A stretch of 64,000 nt of DNA from Epinephelus fuscoguttatus (GCF_011397635.1 NC_064759.1:16016428-16080427); one strand, 5' to 3'. Shown: positions 50,595 to 60,110, counted from the stretch's first letter. The notes: generated by a model not told the origin, from the letters alone. A program made the numbers and translations.

Positions 50595-53500
50595 CTTAAT
50601 CCCCTTTCAAATGTGATGCTGAATTATAGTGCAGATGAATAAATATATGTAAGCAGCCTGTCATCAATCTGATTTGCTCTCCCTTTCTGGCAGGAAAATT
50701 AAATTTGTAACAGCGGAGCTACTGTGGTTAGACATCTGCTATTTTCAGACCAAAGTTAAATACAGTCATGGTGGAATTAGGGAGAAACCATTTCTCTGAA
50801 TTTAGACCTTTTCGTCAACCACGGTGCCAACTTTCTCAACATTACTCAGCCACATCGTTGCTACTCTGAAAGCAAGAGCCTGCAGCCATGCTAGCAGTGC
50901 TTTGAGTTAAATGCTAACATCAGTATGTTAACGTGCTCACAGCGACATCCATTTTGATGTTTATCTTATATACCATCTTAGTTTAACATGCAAGCTTGCT
51001 AACATTTACTAATTATCTCTAAACACAAAGTACAGCTGAGGTTGATGGGAAGGTCATAAGGTTTGCAACTATATTGATCAGATGAAAATTTTGATATGAT
51101 GTCAGCGCTAGATGGAGAGTTAAAGGAGAACTGTGCCCGTTTTACACATCAAAGTATGTTTACAGGTCTTGGGGAGTTGTTTAAAGTCTTTTGTGGCTCT
51201 GGAGGGAGCTGTGCAAAGTCTGATAAATATCCTCAAGTGATGTCTCGGTCGGGGATGAAGAGTGAAAAAAAAATCTGTGGGTGTACAGTAAGAAAAAAGT
51301 GAGTATACCAGACCTCTGTAGCCCACTCCTCATCTCTGTTTGAGTCTATGGCTCAAGGCTACATTAGCTGCTACCAGTATAACACACCTGAATCTCTGCA
51401 GTGCGGTCGAGTTGCATTGTGGGTAATGTAGGCATCAGGAAGAAGAATGTCTGGAATAAAAATGACGATCTCTCCGATTCTGCTGCATCAATTATAATCC
51501 TTTTTTTAACTGTCCATTCCATCCAATCTTGCTGTTAGACTTCATCCTGTTGTACTTCCCCCCCTTCACCCCAAATTTTATATTGATCCATTCAGCACTT
51601 TGTGGCATTTTTTACTTCAAACCAAAAATGTCAACTTCAAAGTAGCATTTGAGGAAAATTCACGGGGTCATCAAAGTTTGTAGGATTTGTCGTCTAGACA
51701 CCAGGAGTGTTTGTGCAAAATGTCATTGCAATCCGATAGTAGATATTTCAGTCTGAAGCAACATGGTGGGACAGTTGACAGACTGACATCCCTAGGGCCA
51801 TGTTGCCAGTGTGACAAAAAAATTGCAAACTTTCTGTCTCTTTTTGTCTCCCCTCTCTGACAACACACACTTCTTTTCTCCTTGCCAGATGTTTCAACGA
51901 GGAGAGCTGCCTGTCCCTGAAACAGCTGGAAGGATACCTGGTGGTTCTGCAGCCTGACGCCCCTCAGATTTCTCTGTCTGGGGTCGGCCCTCATCTGGCT
52001 CGTCCTGCCCCTGAGTTTGAGGGTCCCCGTGGCGTCCCCCTTTTCCCCGAGCTCCGGATCGTCTGTTCATTGTCTCATGCTGTCAACACGGCTGCACAGG
52101 GGATGGAGGGTGGAGGTGAGTCATGAAATAACTCTATTGTTTCATCTTGAAGGAGATTTGGAATATTTCTCATGTTTGTTTAGCACATGTTCAAGTATCT
52201 GTGTATGGAAATGAGTGTAAGAGACTATCTGTGGTCTCCTCTCTTAGCTCTGATGTCCGATGCCGTGGCTCACACTTTGGATGGCTGTGAGGTCCAGCCG
52301 TTGGGGGAGGAGCTAAACCCAGAGAGGGAGGAGCTTCTGGTTGACATGGATGTTGTGCGAGAGAGGGGACTGGAAATCATCAATACTACTGCTTATATTG
52401 CCATCACAGGTACTGTGCCAAAACACATCCTGCGCATTTTATATCTGTCGACTGTTGTCTGTCTTTGATTAGAAAAGAATCATTAAAGGTGTGGATAGTA
52501 CGTATGAATTAACTGTGGTAAAATTTCCTGCATCTTGTCAGCGCCCAGATCTCCCTGCTCATACGCTAGTGAAAGTCCACACAAATTTCACTGGCTCTTG
52601 GGCCATTGCTTGAACTACAGATTGTACTTCATCATTTGTGTATGCCCGCCGCTACCTCAGACACAAAGAGTATAGGAGCGAAATGTGAAGGAGACCAAAC
52701 TCAGATCAAACTGATCAAAACTAGGCAGTGCTGATCAAATATAAACCAAGATTCTGTTACTGTATTGCATATTTCACGCTTAAAATTTCCTCAAAAACAC
52801 GTTTTGGTGCGCTGTTTAGCTGTAATATGAACGTTTGTGAACAGGAAGTCGGTACCATGCTGTTTCCTGTACTGCAAAAATAGAGGCTTAAAAAGCTGAG
52901 ATCAAACAGTAAAACTAAGTAGTGCTGATCAAATATGATCCATGATTCTGTTGTCCTTTTTCTCACCTAAAATATTTTCAGAAACATATTTTAGATTATT
53001 GTTTAACTGTAATAAAAGTTTGGTAATTACTGGCCAGCTTCTTCTCCTCTCCTTCTTTTGCTAATTTGTACATGGCTTTTTTTGAAGAGATGTACATTTA
53101 CAATAATATCATCTTCAAAAACAACATAGTGGTATGGAAACGCTTTCTTGATGATGTGTGGGTTCTCTGGCGAGGCAGTGTTGATCAGTTGAAAACATTT
53201 TTCAACTATTTAAATAATTGTTCTGATTTTCTTAAGTTCACCATGGATTTTGATTCCAATCGTATTAGTTTCCTTGATTTGTGGATCATACGTGAGAATA
53301 ACACACTTTACACTGACCTTTTCATTAAACCTACAGCACGCAATAGTCTACTTAGAGCTGATTCGTTTCACCCTCTCCTTTTAAAAAACAGCCTCCCTTA
53401 CAGTCAATTCTGCAGGGTTAAGAGGATATGTAGCAGACAGTTTTATTTTTGATAAAAACATGACTGAGATGAAGAAAAAATTCGGTGCGAGAGGTTACAA

Positions 53501-56500
53501 GTCAACTCAAATTATTTCAGCTGTGGATCGTATCAACGCTAGTCCAAGACCAGATCTGTTTCAGAGGAAAGTAAAAAATAAAAAATCTTCTATTATTTTT
53601 TCCACCAAGTATTCTAAACAGTCTGAGAAGATTGAAGGTATCATTAAGAAACACTGGCACATCCTTCAGTCTGACCCTAATTTTCATCAAATTTATACAC
53701 ATCCCCCTCTTGTGGTCTTTAAACGTGGTATCAATCTAAGAGACTATCTAGTAAGATCAGATTTGGCCCTCACTTTGGAATCTAGCCAAAGATTACTTAT
53801 ACCTATCCCGGATGGTAACAGACGCTGTGGGTCTTGTGCTCAGTGCAATTATACTTACTGCTGTAGTACCTACAGACATCCACATTCTGGTAAATCTATC
53901 CCCATTAGAGGGGTCATTACTTGCCACACAAAATCTGTGATTTATCTGATTACCTGTCCTTGTGGTAAGACCTATGTAGGCAAAACAAGCAGGGAATTAA
54001 AAACCCGCATCGCGGAGCATCGTAGTACCATCAGATGCAAAAATCTTAATTATCCTGTGGCTGCTCATTTTGAGGAAGCTAATCATCCTATTGCTTCATT
54101 GAAATACATAGGTATTGAGAAGGTTTCCCTCCCCAGAAGAGGTGGTAATTTAGAAAACCTCTTATCTAGGAGAGAACATTTCTACATACACTATTTGAAC
54201 ACTCTGGCACCAAATGGTCTGAATGTTGATTACGATTTGAAATGTTTTCTATAGCTCTTTGCTCTAGATAAATAGTGTCTAGTGTTCTAGTGACAGAGAC
54301 CAGGTACAACTTATATTGCTAATGATGCCTTTTTATAGGTTGATGTGCAGCTGATCTGTTCTTCTTTTTTGTAAGTATTGTATATTGTGTTTGTTTTGGA
54401 ATAATCTGCGTTTTTTTGTGTCCATTGGGATCCTGTGCAGAATTTTTTGTATTGCATACTTCCTTTTTCTTCTCTGAAATGGATATTTTGATAGAATTGT
54501 ATTTATATGGATTGTGATGTTTGATCTCTGATGTGAGTTTTGCAATCAGCTGATTTATTCACTTCTCTGCTGTCAAACATGCAGGTGATTAGTGTCAAAT
54601 GCAGACCAGGTGTGTACACCAGGTGAGCTGATTGCTCACAGAAGGCTTTATCAGCCACTTCTTTTGGTGTCTCATGTGTGTTAAGACTTGACAAAGGCCC
54701 TGTGCCGAAACGTTGTCCTAAATAAAATTCCTTTTTTTACTTGCAGCTAAGTGTGCGGCGTTCCCTCTTTTTTCAAGTTACTGGCCAGCTACCATATTGC
54801 TTTTCAGTTGAACAACTTGCATTTTATGACCCACCAGTGGGAGCGTTTACTGGTCTGGTGTGGTGCAGTGCAGTGCAGTCTGGTAGTTGTAGGTTCTCTT
54901 GAGCAATAGCGAATACCACAGCCCTTTTTCCCTGTTTTCTCTTTATATAGCTCCAATTTCAAAAGTATTTGTGTCTTTCTATGGCACAGACAGCCCAGTT
55001 TTATGAAAAGACCATCCTTCCAACAGTGACATATGTCTTTTAACATTAAAAATGTCTTGTTCTGGCCAAGATAGGGAGCAATGGCAGCAATTACAATGAG
55101 TTGCACATAAACAACATGAAACAGATGGTACAAAATATGTCAGAAAACCTTAATTAAATTGTCTGTTATTGTCTGTTTGTGTTTCTCTGAAGTTTTTCTG
55201 TACAGCATTAAATATTCATAAAACTCATAAAACAGTTTCATAGTCATAAATTCTGCTAAAATGATTTATCAGGATGGAGTGGGTATGGTCTTTCCTGGAT
55301 TTATTAACAGACAGACACAAACAGCCCCACAACTGTCATCACATTTCAAATTAAAATAGATAAATTCTGATTGGTGCACACAAATATGTGATATGGTTCT
55401 TTTTCCAACGAGTCCCACCTTGTTAAAAACTATGAAAAAAGAACAAAAAACAGAAACGCTCTCAGAAATTAACAAAACTGTTTTTAAGCAGAACATGTTA
55501 AAATCTTTATGTAAGACCTCCTATATCCATATCCATATTTCAGTGCCTTTAAAACTTTGATATAACAGATTCCCAATGACCTAAAAATGAAAAGTAATCC
55601 ATCTGATACAGCCCCCCCAGCTGTCAATAAGTATCTGTGGACTACTTTTCTCTCCTCCTCCTTCTGTCTACAGTTATTGTCTCGGTATTGACTCTTTGTC
55701 CTCTTTTTTTGTTTGGCGCTTCCTCCAGGTGCCGAATCCATCTCTGTGTATGAGGACGTCCTACGCTCGGTGCGCTACCGACTGGCCAAAGGCTCAGCCC
55801 GCTTCGAGAGGCGGTTCCGCCTGTCCTGCTCTGAGATGAATGGCAGATACACCAGCAATGAGTTGACTCTGGAGGTGAGAAGAAACATCATTCACGTACA
55901 GTAACTCCTCTGATGCTGACAGGAAGATAAATGTCCTTCAAATCTGAGCATGGAAGTTCAGTTCCAACAGTATTTGTATGAAAGCTGGAAATTTGACTCT
56001 AGATTATTTAGTTACACATTCCTCTTCCCTGTTTCTCTCCTTCCTTCAGGTGAACTTCCTCCACTCTCTGGACAGCCTGTACCACCCGTCCCACCTGCTA
56101 GCCTCCCAGCAGCAGTTCCTCCATCCATCCCACCACGCTGGAGAGCTGAGTGGACACACCCTGCCCAATCCACATCGCAACTCAGGTGACATTTCTCTCT
56201 CATCAGCTGTCCTGTCCTGTCCTGCACCTTTCTAGAACTGATGTCACAAAATGCTTCACAATAACAGACAAAGGACAGAAATACAATGCAGTCAGAATAT
56301 AAGAGTGGTGGATGAGGGGAGCTCTGGTAGCCTACTAGTTGGGGGCACACATACCACAAATCTGCAGCATCTCTCTCCACTGTGACTATCAAATAAAACG
56401 CAATTATAGCTAACACAAAATGATCTTATGAAAAGTAATGGATAAAAATAATAACTAAAATAGAAATTAAAATAAATAAGATTGTGGTGTTTACAGATCT

Positions 56501-58976
56501 TCAAGGTACCCTGTGAAGTTTTAAACCTCTAGTTGTTGATTTATTTTCAATAAAGCAAGAAGTGGATCTGAGACACAGAGAAACAAGGTTTAGGCAAATA
56601 AATCGAAGAGGAAAAAAAGCAATAAGCGACAAATAGGCCGTAGTTAGTACAGCAAGGTAGACTGTGCAATCTGGTGGAGTCTGGACTGCAGAGCCGGGGC
56701 ATTTGTACTGTTGGGGTTGATTGGTGGATGGCTTACAGGTGAACAGGTAGATTGGCAGCAGGAGTTGATTGGCAACAGGACTGATGAGAGCAACACCCAA
56801 ACACAGAGACAAACAAGGGACCACAAGAAACAAAGGAAACAAAACAGCTGACACATGAGGAATGAAGGAAAGGCACAGACTGTGACACTAGTAGCACCAT
56901 GGAGCTGTTTTTGTTTTTTGTTAGTGTGTCCCTGCTTTATTTATTGCATGTGCACACAAGTTGGTGACGTGATGGACAGTCCTACCAGTGGTGTCGTACT
57001 GTTCCACTGATCAGTAGGTGGCAGTAACACGCCAAGATATGCTGTATTGTGCCGGCTAGACAGGGAAGAAGAAGACTACAAGCTACTCAATATGGGCTGC
57101 AGTCGAATAGTCAAAAAATTAGGTCCTATTTCTTTTTGTAAACACTTTTCCTTGACCTTGATTGAAAATGTCATGAGGTCAAGGAAAGGTGTGAAGGAGA
57201 ATTCTAAAGGACTTAGGAAAGACGACCCCAGTGCTAAGAGCAGATGGACATCCATGTGGATCTGCTGTGGTGAAACTACACTACTAGATGTGCATCTTAG
57301 ATACATCACCCAATGTAAGTAGTAAGCGTTAAATGTATGCAAGACGGGCAAAATGTGTTTTCGTGAATGACCAAGTGGTGGGTCTTGTTGCTGTCACAAG
57401 GAATTGTGGGATGACATCATTTCCTTTCCTTTCATGAAGGGTGGTCCAGTGTATTTCATGCAATAGGACATAAGCAAGGAAGCATTGAAGTGCCTCCCTT
57501 TAGACTTTAGAGGACTCGACCAGCTCTTATTATACTTCCAGGTCATTTTACTCAGTCAGGAACCTTCCTAAGCAAAAAAACGGTTGAACCGCAGCCCCAA
57601 ATGTAAATAATCCTGGCTTTAAAACACTTAAAAAATGTCTTTTGCAAACTTTTTATGAGGAAGGAAATTTACTCAACCTCAGGGATATACACACCAAATT
57701 TTGGTGAGTAACTTTGAATGCAAACAAAACTTTTGTTTGTTTACAAGAAAGCTCCACAGAGCCCCTTTCACTCCAAAGGGAAAGAATTTCAAAGTCAGGA
57801 GCTGCAACCTTAAAGGCACGATCGTTTTTAGTTTTTGCTCTGGAGCAAGGACCAACCCACAAACCCTAATCAAAAGACCCCAGAGACCCACTGCTGATAA
57901 AGGGCTGCAGCAGAACTCTAATGCCGGCAGGTGCCTGACCATGCAGAGCTCTAAATGTAACCACAACACAGTGGAACCAGTGTAAAGAACAGTGTGCACG
58001 ATGGGGCAGGGTAACCATTAACTGTGTTATTATGGTCTGCTGCACCTCTGCTGTTTGGTTTGTGCAATCGCTACAGCCCCGCAGCAGAGAGGATTGTCAG
58101 GTTTAATCATGTTGCCCACACAGTGTAACACCAAAGCAAATGTTAGGTTTTAAAACTGCCTTCAAAGAAATGGTTAATTTGGATTACTGTGCTATTTTTC
58201 ATACTTTCATTCTCAGAGCTGATACATGGCGTCTAATTAAAGCCACAGTATTGCCTTGTAGCGCTTATAATGGCCTCACCGCATGTGTCATGTCTCTAAC
58301 GCAGCTGTCAATCATGTCAGTCACTGCTCGTGAACTGACAAACAAGGAGGCACTGATCAAATATTAATCAAGATTCTAGAGGTCAACTGATACTGGATTT
58401 TTAAAGGCTGATATAGTAACAGTGGTTTGGAATGATAAAAATCCAATAGCTGATTAATCAGCCAATACCACCCCCTCAACCTGACAGAAAAAAGTAATTA
58501 GGTAATAGATAAATCTGGAACTGAACGTTACACTAACCGTAAAGATTCTGCTCACCGCCTACAAGGCCCCTAACAACCTGTCTCCTCTATATCCCTATGA
58601 CCTCCTCCATCAGCACTCCCCCTTCATTTGTCTCCGCTCTGCTGATGCTAATGTCCATCAAATCGCCAGGACCAAGCACCAGACCTGGGGTGACGGGGTC
58701 GTTTCAATTGTTGCCGTCTCTCTGTGGAACTCACTACCAAATCACATAAAAATGCCCCCACATTGTCAGCATTCAAAAAGCCCCCTGCCCCCCAGTTGAC
58801 TCTATTCAGTTTTAGTCTTTAATTTAATTTATTAAAATTTAGTTTAATGTAACATTTTGGTTAGTTTTATTTTATTTTATTTTGTCTTTAACAAAGAGTT
58901 TACTGTTTGTTTGTTTTTAATCCTACTCTACGTAAGGCGTGTTTGAGGATTCCGAAAAGCGCTATATAAGTCTGCT

Positions 58977-59016
<40 letters not shown>

Positions 59017-60110
59017 TGTTGTTGTTATTATTATTATTAGTAGTAGTAGTATTAAACAGGCAGGATTGATCTTTACTTTTTTTAGCTATTAATTTTCTTC
59101 AAAATCAACCTTAGTTTCTGACCCGGCCGCCATGTTGGAAACAGTCAAGCCGAAAGCACAGCACCGTCCACCAGCCGGAGCAAACTTTCTCATTTTACAG
59201 CTCAACAGTCACTAAAATATGTTTATGAAAATATTTAAGGTGAGAAATAGGCAATGCACTAACAGAATCTTGATTCATATTTGATCAGTGCCGCCTAGTT
59301 TGACAGTTTGACTGCAGTTCATGAGCAGTGATTGACATGACTGACAGCTGTGTTAGAGGCTCTTAGCACTGAATGGTTGTTTTCTGTGTACATTATGCCA
59401 TAAGAAGCACAATGAGAAAGAGGGAAAGAAACATGATTTTTGTTTACAGACTGTCCAATGGGTTTCTGTGTAGATATAGTGACAGTTTCAGCACATTTGA
59501 CAACATAATTTTTCTCAACTATAGCTGTAACTTTTAGGTGTTCAGTAATCAGGTCAAGGGTCAGGTTTGAACTTCACATGGAGATGAAAATTGCACCCAA
59601 AAGTTTGCACACTCTGGATATGAAGGAAATCTGTATTATTTTATTTCACATAATCATCACTGTGGGATTTGTTTTTTTGACAGTGGTGCCAGGAGCAGCC
59701 ACCGTCATCATAATGGTGTGTGTGGGTTTCCTGGTTGTCATGGTGATCCTTGGTGTTTTCCGAATTCGCTCCATCCATCGCCGTGGTGAGGGTGCCAGGG
59801 GTGGGGCCAAGGAGGGTAGCAGCCAATGGGACGACTCTGCCCTCACCATCATCGTCAACCCCATGGAGGTAAAAAGCAGATAAGTTACTGATGCAGTCAT
59901 GATGAACGACCACACCTGTCGAGCTCCTGTTTTCATCCACACGCTGCTCTTTTCCCGCAGTCCTACGAGTCTCGTATGGGCATCTCTGCTGACACGGAGG
60001 GGGAGGGGGAGGAGGACGAGGAGGTAGCGGAGTCGCCCGACGACGCCAGTGACGACCAGCGAATCATCATCAAGAAGGAGGGGAGGGACGGCAATGCCCG
60101 CCGCTACTGA
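31530..60110 (+). CDS. clstn3: Calsyntenin-3, 18 coding exons, 956 residues
   Basis: A type I membrane protein of postsynaptic sites and a synapse organiser of the cadherin superfamily. The spliced ORF shows a signal peptide (MDRMNFLSFFLLCL and on), then NKANKHKPWIE typical of calsyntenins. Two cadherin repeats follow (about 30-150 and 150-255, with the calcium-binding-type VNDVNEFSPVF at 141-151). Next come a laminin-G/LNS-like region (about 315-570; RPVKFLWKLEQVCD, YVDGVTFDPALIHDNG) and a membrane-proximal ectodomain (GCE, SCSEMNGRY). One transmembrane helix lies at about 851-871 (VIIMVCVGFLVVMVILGV). The cytoplasmic tail holds a W-acidic kinesin light-chain type motif, QWDDSALTIIVNPME (893-907), and an acidic stretch before the C-terminal NARRY. 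Total length equals human CLSTN3 as I recall it. Introns hold most of the mobile elements in the window. Confidence 0.97.
31980..32660 (+). repeat. Extended purine-rich, strand-asymmetric tract
   Basis: For about 680 bases the plus strand is dominated by G and A (gaggagg, gagagaga, ggggag words). It includes a (GGA)n run followed by (GGT)n at 32214-32253. The matching minus-strand frame at 32015-32578 is low-complexity Leu/Ser/Pro/His and is not a gene. It lies in clstn3 intron 1 of the coding region. Confidence 0.8.
32850..33600. repeat. Dispersed fish repeats, including a CAGTGGTGGAGTAAG-type terminus
   Basis: The right end cttactccaccactg (33586-33600) is the reverse of the CAGTGGTGGAGTAAG terminus of a common teleost repeat. 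Inside are ttttactcaagtacaagt and attagtaatttaccaaaatagtcg blocks also typical of fish repeats. Boundaries are approximate and it is non-coding. In clstn3 intron 1 (31597-34459). Confidence 0.5.
34583..36392. other. clstn3 intron 2 with an old LINE-like remnant
   Basis: About 35860-36130 carries eroded words (gggaggctgttccaaaggttggggg, gctggagcca, caatgcacagaagg) of the noncoding part of fish LINEs. The rest (34583-35850) shows no supported feature. Confidence 0.4.
37108..38207. other. clstn3 intron 4
   Basis: No repeat or extra exon is recognised. Pyrimidine-rich stretches around 37770-37870 and 38140-38206 make overlapping artificial open frames. The second leads into the exon 5 acceptor. 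Confidence 0.45.
38609..38629 (+). repeat. (CTA)n microsatellite
   Basis: About seven units of a CTA trinucleotide in clstn3 intron 5. Confidence 0.85.
38737..40127. mobile_element. Decayed DNA transposon with GTAGGGGAGACCGGGGG-type termini
   Basis: The left end taggggagaccggggggaat (38740-38759) and the right end attgcccccatctccagg (about 40106-40123) are imperfect inverted repeats of a terminus I associate with fish DNA transposons. An internal gtcaattgtaacacctc near 39285 recalls the same motif. The interior contains a two-unit direct repeat and no transposase frame. Confidence 0.4.
38785..39080 (+). repeat. Two-unit direct repeat, period about 215 bp
   Basis: The blocks aaacacagat...cagtgtttttaacggttta and ...ggtccgtttgtt near 38790-38860 recur as aaacacagat...cagtgtttttaccagttta and ...ggtctgtttgtta near 39005-39075. 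Non-coding. Confidence 0.65.
41255..41515. repeat. SINE-like dispersed repeat containing a perfect hairpin
   Basis: Words such as ttcaaatcccca, caaggtgctcttgagagagacacttaaccc and ctgtaattgggc match a common fish SINE-type repeat. Within it, 41421-41435 and 41442-41456 form a perfect 15-bp stem with the 6-base loop AGCAGC. It is in clstn3 intron 7 (40824-41764). Confidence 0.55.
43040..44400. repeat. Long inverted repeat, arms about 260 bp, with a nested insertion
   Basis: The left arm (about 43056-43315: gaaacaggctgcaat, ccactgacaggctc, gattgttattataa) is matched in reverse complement by the right arm (about 44140-44365: ttataataacaatc, gagcctgtcagtgg, attgcagcctgtttc). The left-arm continuation ccaagtctcactcaaggagaa appears only at 43856, matching the reverse complement at about 44076-44096. 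The 43330-43845 block is therefore a later insertion. It is in clstn3 intron 8 (41878-44906). Confidence 0.7.
43330..43845 (+). mobile_element. Insertion with a LINE/SINE-like 3' tail inside the inverted repeat
   Basis: The block ends in aatttcctttgggataattaaagtt followed by an (AATTG/AATTGAATT)-type tail at 43813-43840, the usual 3' end of fish LINE copies on the plus strand. No coding frame is seen, so only the 3' noncoding part was inserted. Confidence 0.5.
44543..44874 (+). repeat. tRNA-derived SINE close to a clstn3 splice acceptor
   Basis: The head has an A-box-like gcagtggttagca (44559-44571) and a B-box-like ggtttgagcc (44597-44606), followed by the body ctgtgtggagtttt, gtactccggcttcctccca, aagacatgcaggttaa and cagctgggagaggct. 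The 3' end stops about 32 nt before the exon at 44907. The same family occurs at 62655-62865. Confidence 0.85.
45067..45907. other. clstn3 intron 9 with a CA-rich microsatellite
   Basis: An interrupted (AC)n run lies at about 45567-45601, followed by a long pyrimidine-rich stretch (45700-45905) leading to the acceptor. No other feature is supported. Confidence 0.5.
46253..48271. other. clstn3 intron 11
   Basis: A/T-rich, with no exon. About 46500-46780 contains repeated tagta/tacta words typical of degraded hAT-like repeats, but no termini can be placed. Otherwise I see nothing. Confidence 0.4.
50563..50590 (+). repeat. (AC)n microsatellite
   Basis: About 14 perfect AC units in clstn3 intron 12 (48421-51888). 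Confidence 0.95.
50870..51790. repeat. Dispersed teleost repeat split by a second repeat
   Basis: The left part (50870-51118: gctaacat, gctcacagcgaca, aaacacaaagtacagctgagg, cgctagatgg) and the right part (about 51560-51790: accaaaaatgtcaac, gtcatcaaagt, gcaatccgatagta, catccctagggccatg) belong to one common fish repeat. The 51120-51525 block between them (ttaaaggagaactgtgcccg...gcattgtgggtaatgtaggca) is a different repeat, inserted later. Confidence 0.5.
53042..53452 (+). pseudogene. Penelope-like reverse transcriptase, C-terminal fragment
   Basis: The frame reads SFANLYM, a Penelope/telomerase-type RT block, then KRFLDDVWVLW, where FLDD stands at the catalytic YxDD position (motif C), and a thumb region ending near YSQFCRVKRICS. 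The N-terminal half of RT is missing because of 5' truncation. The frame stops at 53450-53452, a few codons after a frameshift relative to the downstream domain. Confidence 0.85.
53460..54254 (+). pseudogene. Penelope-like linker and GIY-YIG endonuclease domain
   Basis: This 264-codon frame contains a Cys cluster (C123, C126, C129, C134, C135 in RRCGSCAQCNYTYCC). It then has a GIY-YIG-type module: SVIYLITCPCGKTYVGKTSR (159-178), TRIAEHRSTI (182-191), the catalytic Glu region RREHFYI (237-243) and the closing NTLAPNGLN (247-255). The Cys cluster between RT and endonuclease recalls Neptune-type elements. The domain itself is intact; the break lies upstream, near 53430-53455. Confidence 0.85.
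54686..54717 (+). ncRNA. Hammerhead-ribozyme-like core, apparently decayed
   Basis: In the 3' region of the Penelope-like element, TTGACAA is followed by AGGC, a 5-nt loop, GCC (stem II) and then GAAACGTTGTC. The last part fits the GAAA box plus the two-base-pair stem III (AC/GT with loop GTT) and a cleavable C typical of Penelope hammerheads. Against the required CUGANGA core, TTGACAA has a changed C3 and a changed G8, and stem I pairing is not evident. Activity is unlikely; relationship is plausible. Confidence 0.45.
56880..57085. repeat. Dispersed repeat with gtaggtggcagtaacacgcc...gaagaagaagac
   Basis: This wording is common to a repeat found in many fish genomes. It contains a CTCF-like match, TCAGTAGGTGGCAG, at 57011-57024. 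In clstn3 intron 16 (56186-59683). Confidence 0.4.
57700..58010. repeat. Eroded LINE-like noncoding remnant
   Basis: Words such as aaggcacgatcgtttttagtttt, aaaagaccccagagaccc, gcaggtgcctgaccatgcagagctctaaatgtaa and gtggaaccagtgtaaagaacagtg match the noncoding portion of fish LINE repeats. It yields overlapping frames on both strands that are not genes. Confidence 0.45.
58290..59370. repeat. Inverted pair of dispersed-repeat copies enclosing a LINE
   Basis: The left copy (58290-58378: gctgtcaatcatgtcagtcac, ggcactgatcaaatatt, caagattct) is mirrored at 59264-59360 (agaatcttgatt, atatttgatcagtgccgcc, gtgattgacatgactgacagct). The L2-like LINE at 58530-59050 and a short unrelated repeat lie between. 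Confidence 0.65.
58530..59050 (+). mobile_element. 5'-truncated L2-like LINE with (ATT)n tail
   Basis: The plus strand encodes eroded reverse-transcriptase C-terminal words (LTAYKAPNNLSPLY, VSLWNSLPNHIK). A 3' UTR follows, ending in cgaaaagcgctatataag and a (TATTAT)n tail at 58979-59052, the classic fish L2 ending. Frames are broken. Confidence 0.75.

Larger units (their letters stand above)
53040..54777 (+). mobile_element. 5'-truncated Penelope-like (Neptune/Poseidon-type) retroelement with 13-bp target duplication
   Basis: The 1738-bp insert is flanked by identical 13-mers TTACTGGCCAGCT (53027-53039 and 54778-54790). It starts within the reverse-transcriptase domain, encodes the end of RT and a linked GIY-YIG endonuclease domain, and has a 3' noncoding region with an AATAAA at 54720-54725. 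Penelope-like elements are the only retroelements that pair RT with GIY-YIG. It lies in clstn3 intron 14 (52410-55728) in the sense orientation. Without the start of RT and with a frame break, it cannot move by itself. Confidence 0.9.
52700..54815 (+). repeat. Two tandem copies of a dispersed repeat, the second split by a Penelope-like element
   Basis: The block gtgctgatcaaatat...gattctgtt begins near 52728 and again near 52922, an offset of 194 bp, with matching downstream text (cacctaaaatattttc / cacgcttaaaatttcctc; ggtaccatgctgttt / gctaccatattgctt). The second copy is interrupted at 53040-54777. Further copies of the family lie at 58300-58378 and, inverted, at 59195-59370. Confidence 0.75.
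31530..60110 (+). other. clstn3: Exon map of clstn3
   Basis: Coding exons: 31530-31596, 34460-34582, 36393-36603, 36899-37107, 38208-38357, 40262-40447, 40536-40823, 41765-41877, 44907-45066, 45908-45967, 46104-46252, 48272-48420, 51889-52115, 52248-52409, 55729-55874, 56050-56185, 59684-59868, 59961-60110 (TGA 60108-60110). Lengths sum to 2871 nt, exactly 957 codons with stop. All introns are GT-AG and phases agree at every junction. The 60-nt exon at 45908 encodes a charged linker (EPEEKQKEILNNTIPEGKDS) and is phase-neutral, so it could be skipped without a frameshift. Confidence 0.95.

Noticed and set aside
57011..57024. CTCF-like match TCAGTAGGTGGCAG
   Set aside because: Good match, but it lies in a dispersed repeat with this wording in many copies, so it carries little locus-specific meaning.
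59125..59137. YY1-like CCGCCATGTTGG in clstn3 intron 16
   Set aside because: Part of the repeat copy at 59100-59370; not a promoter context.
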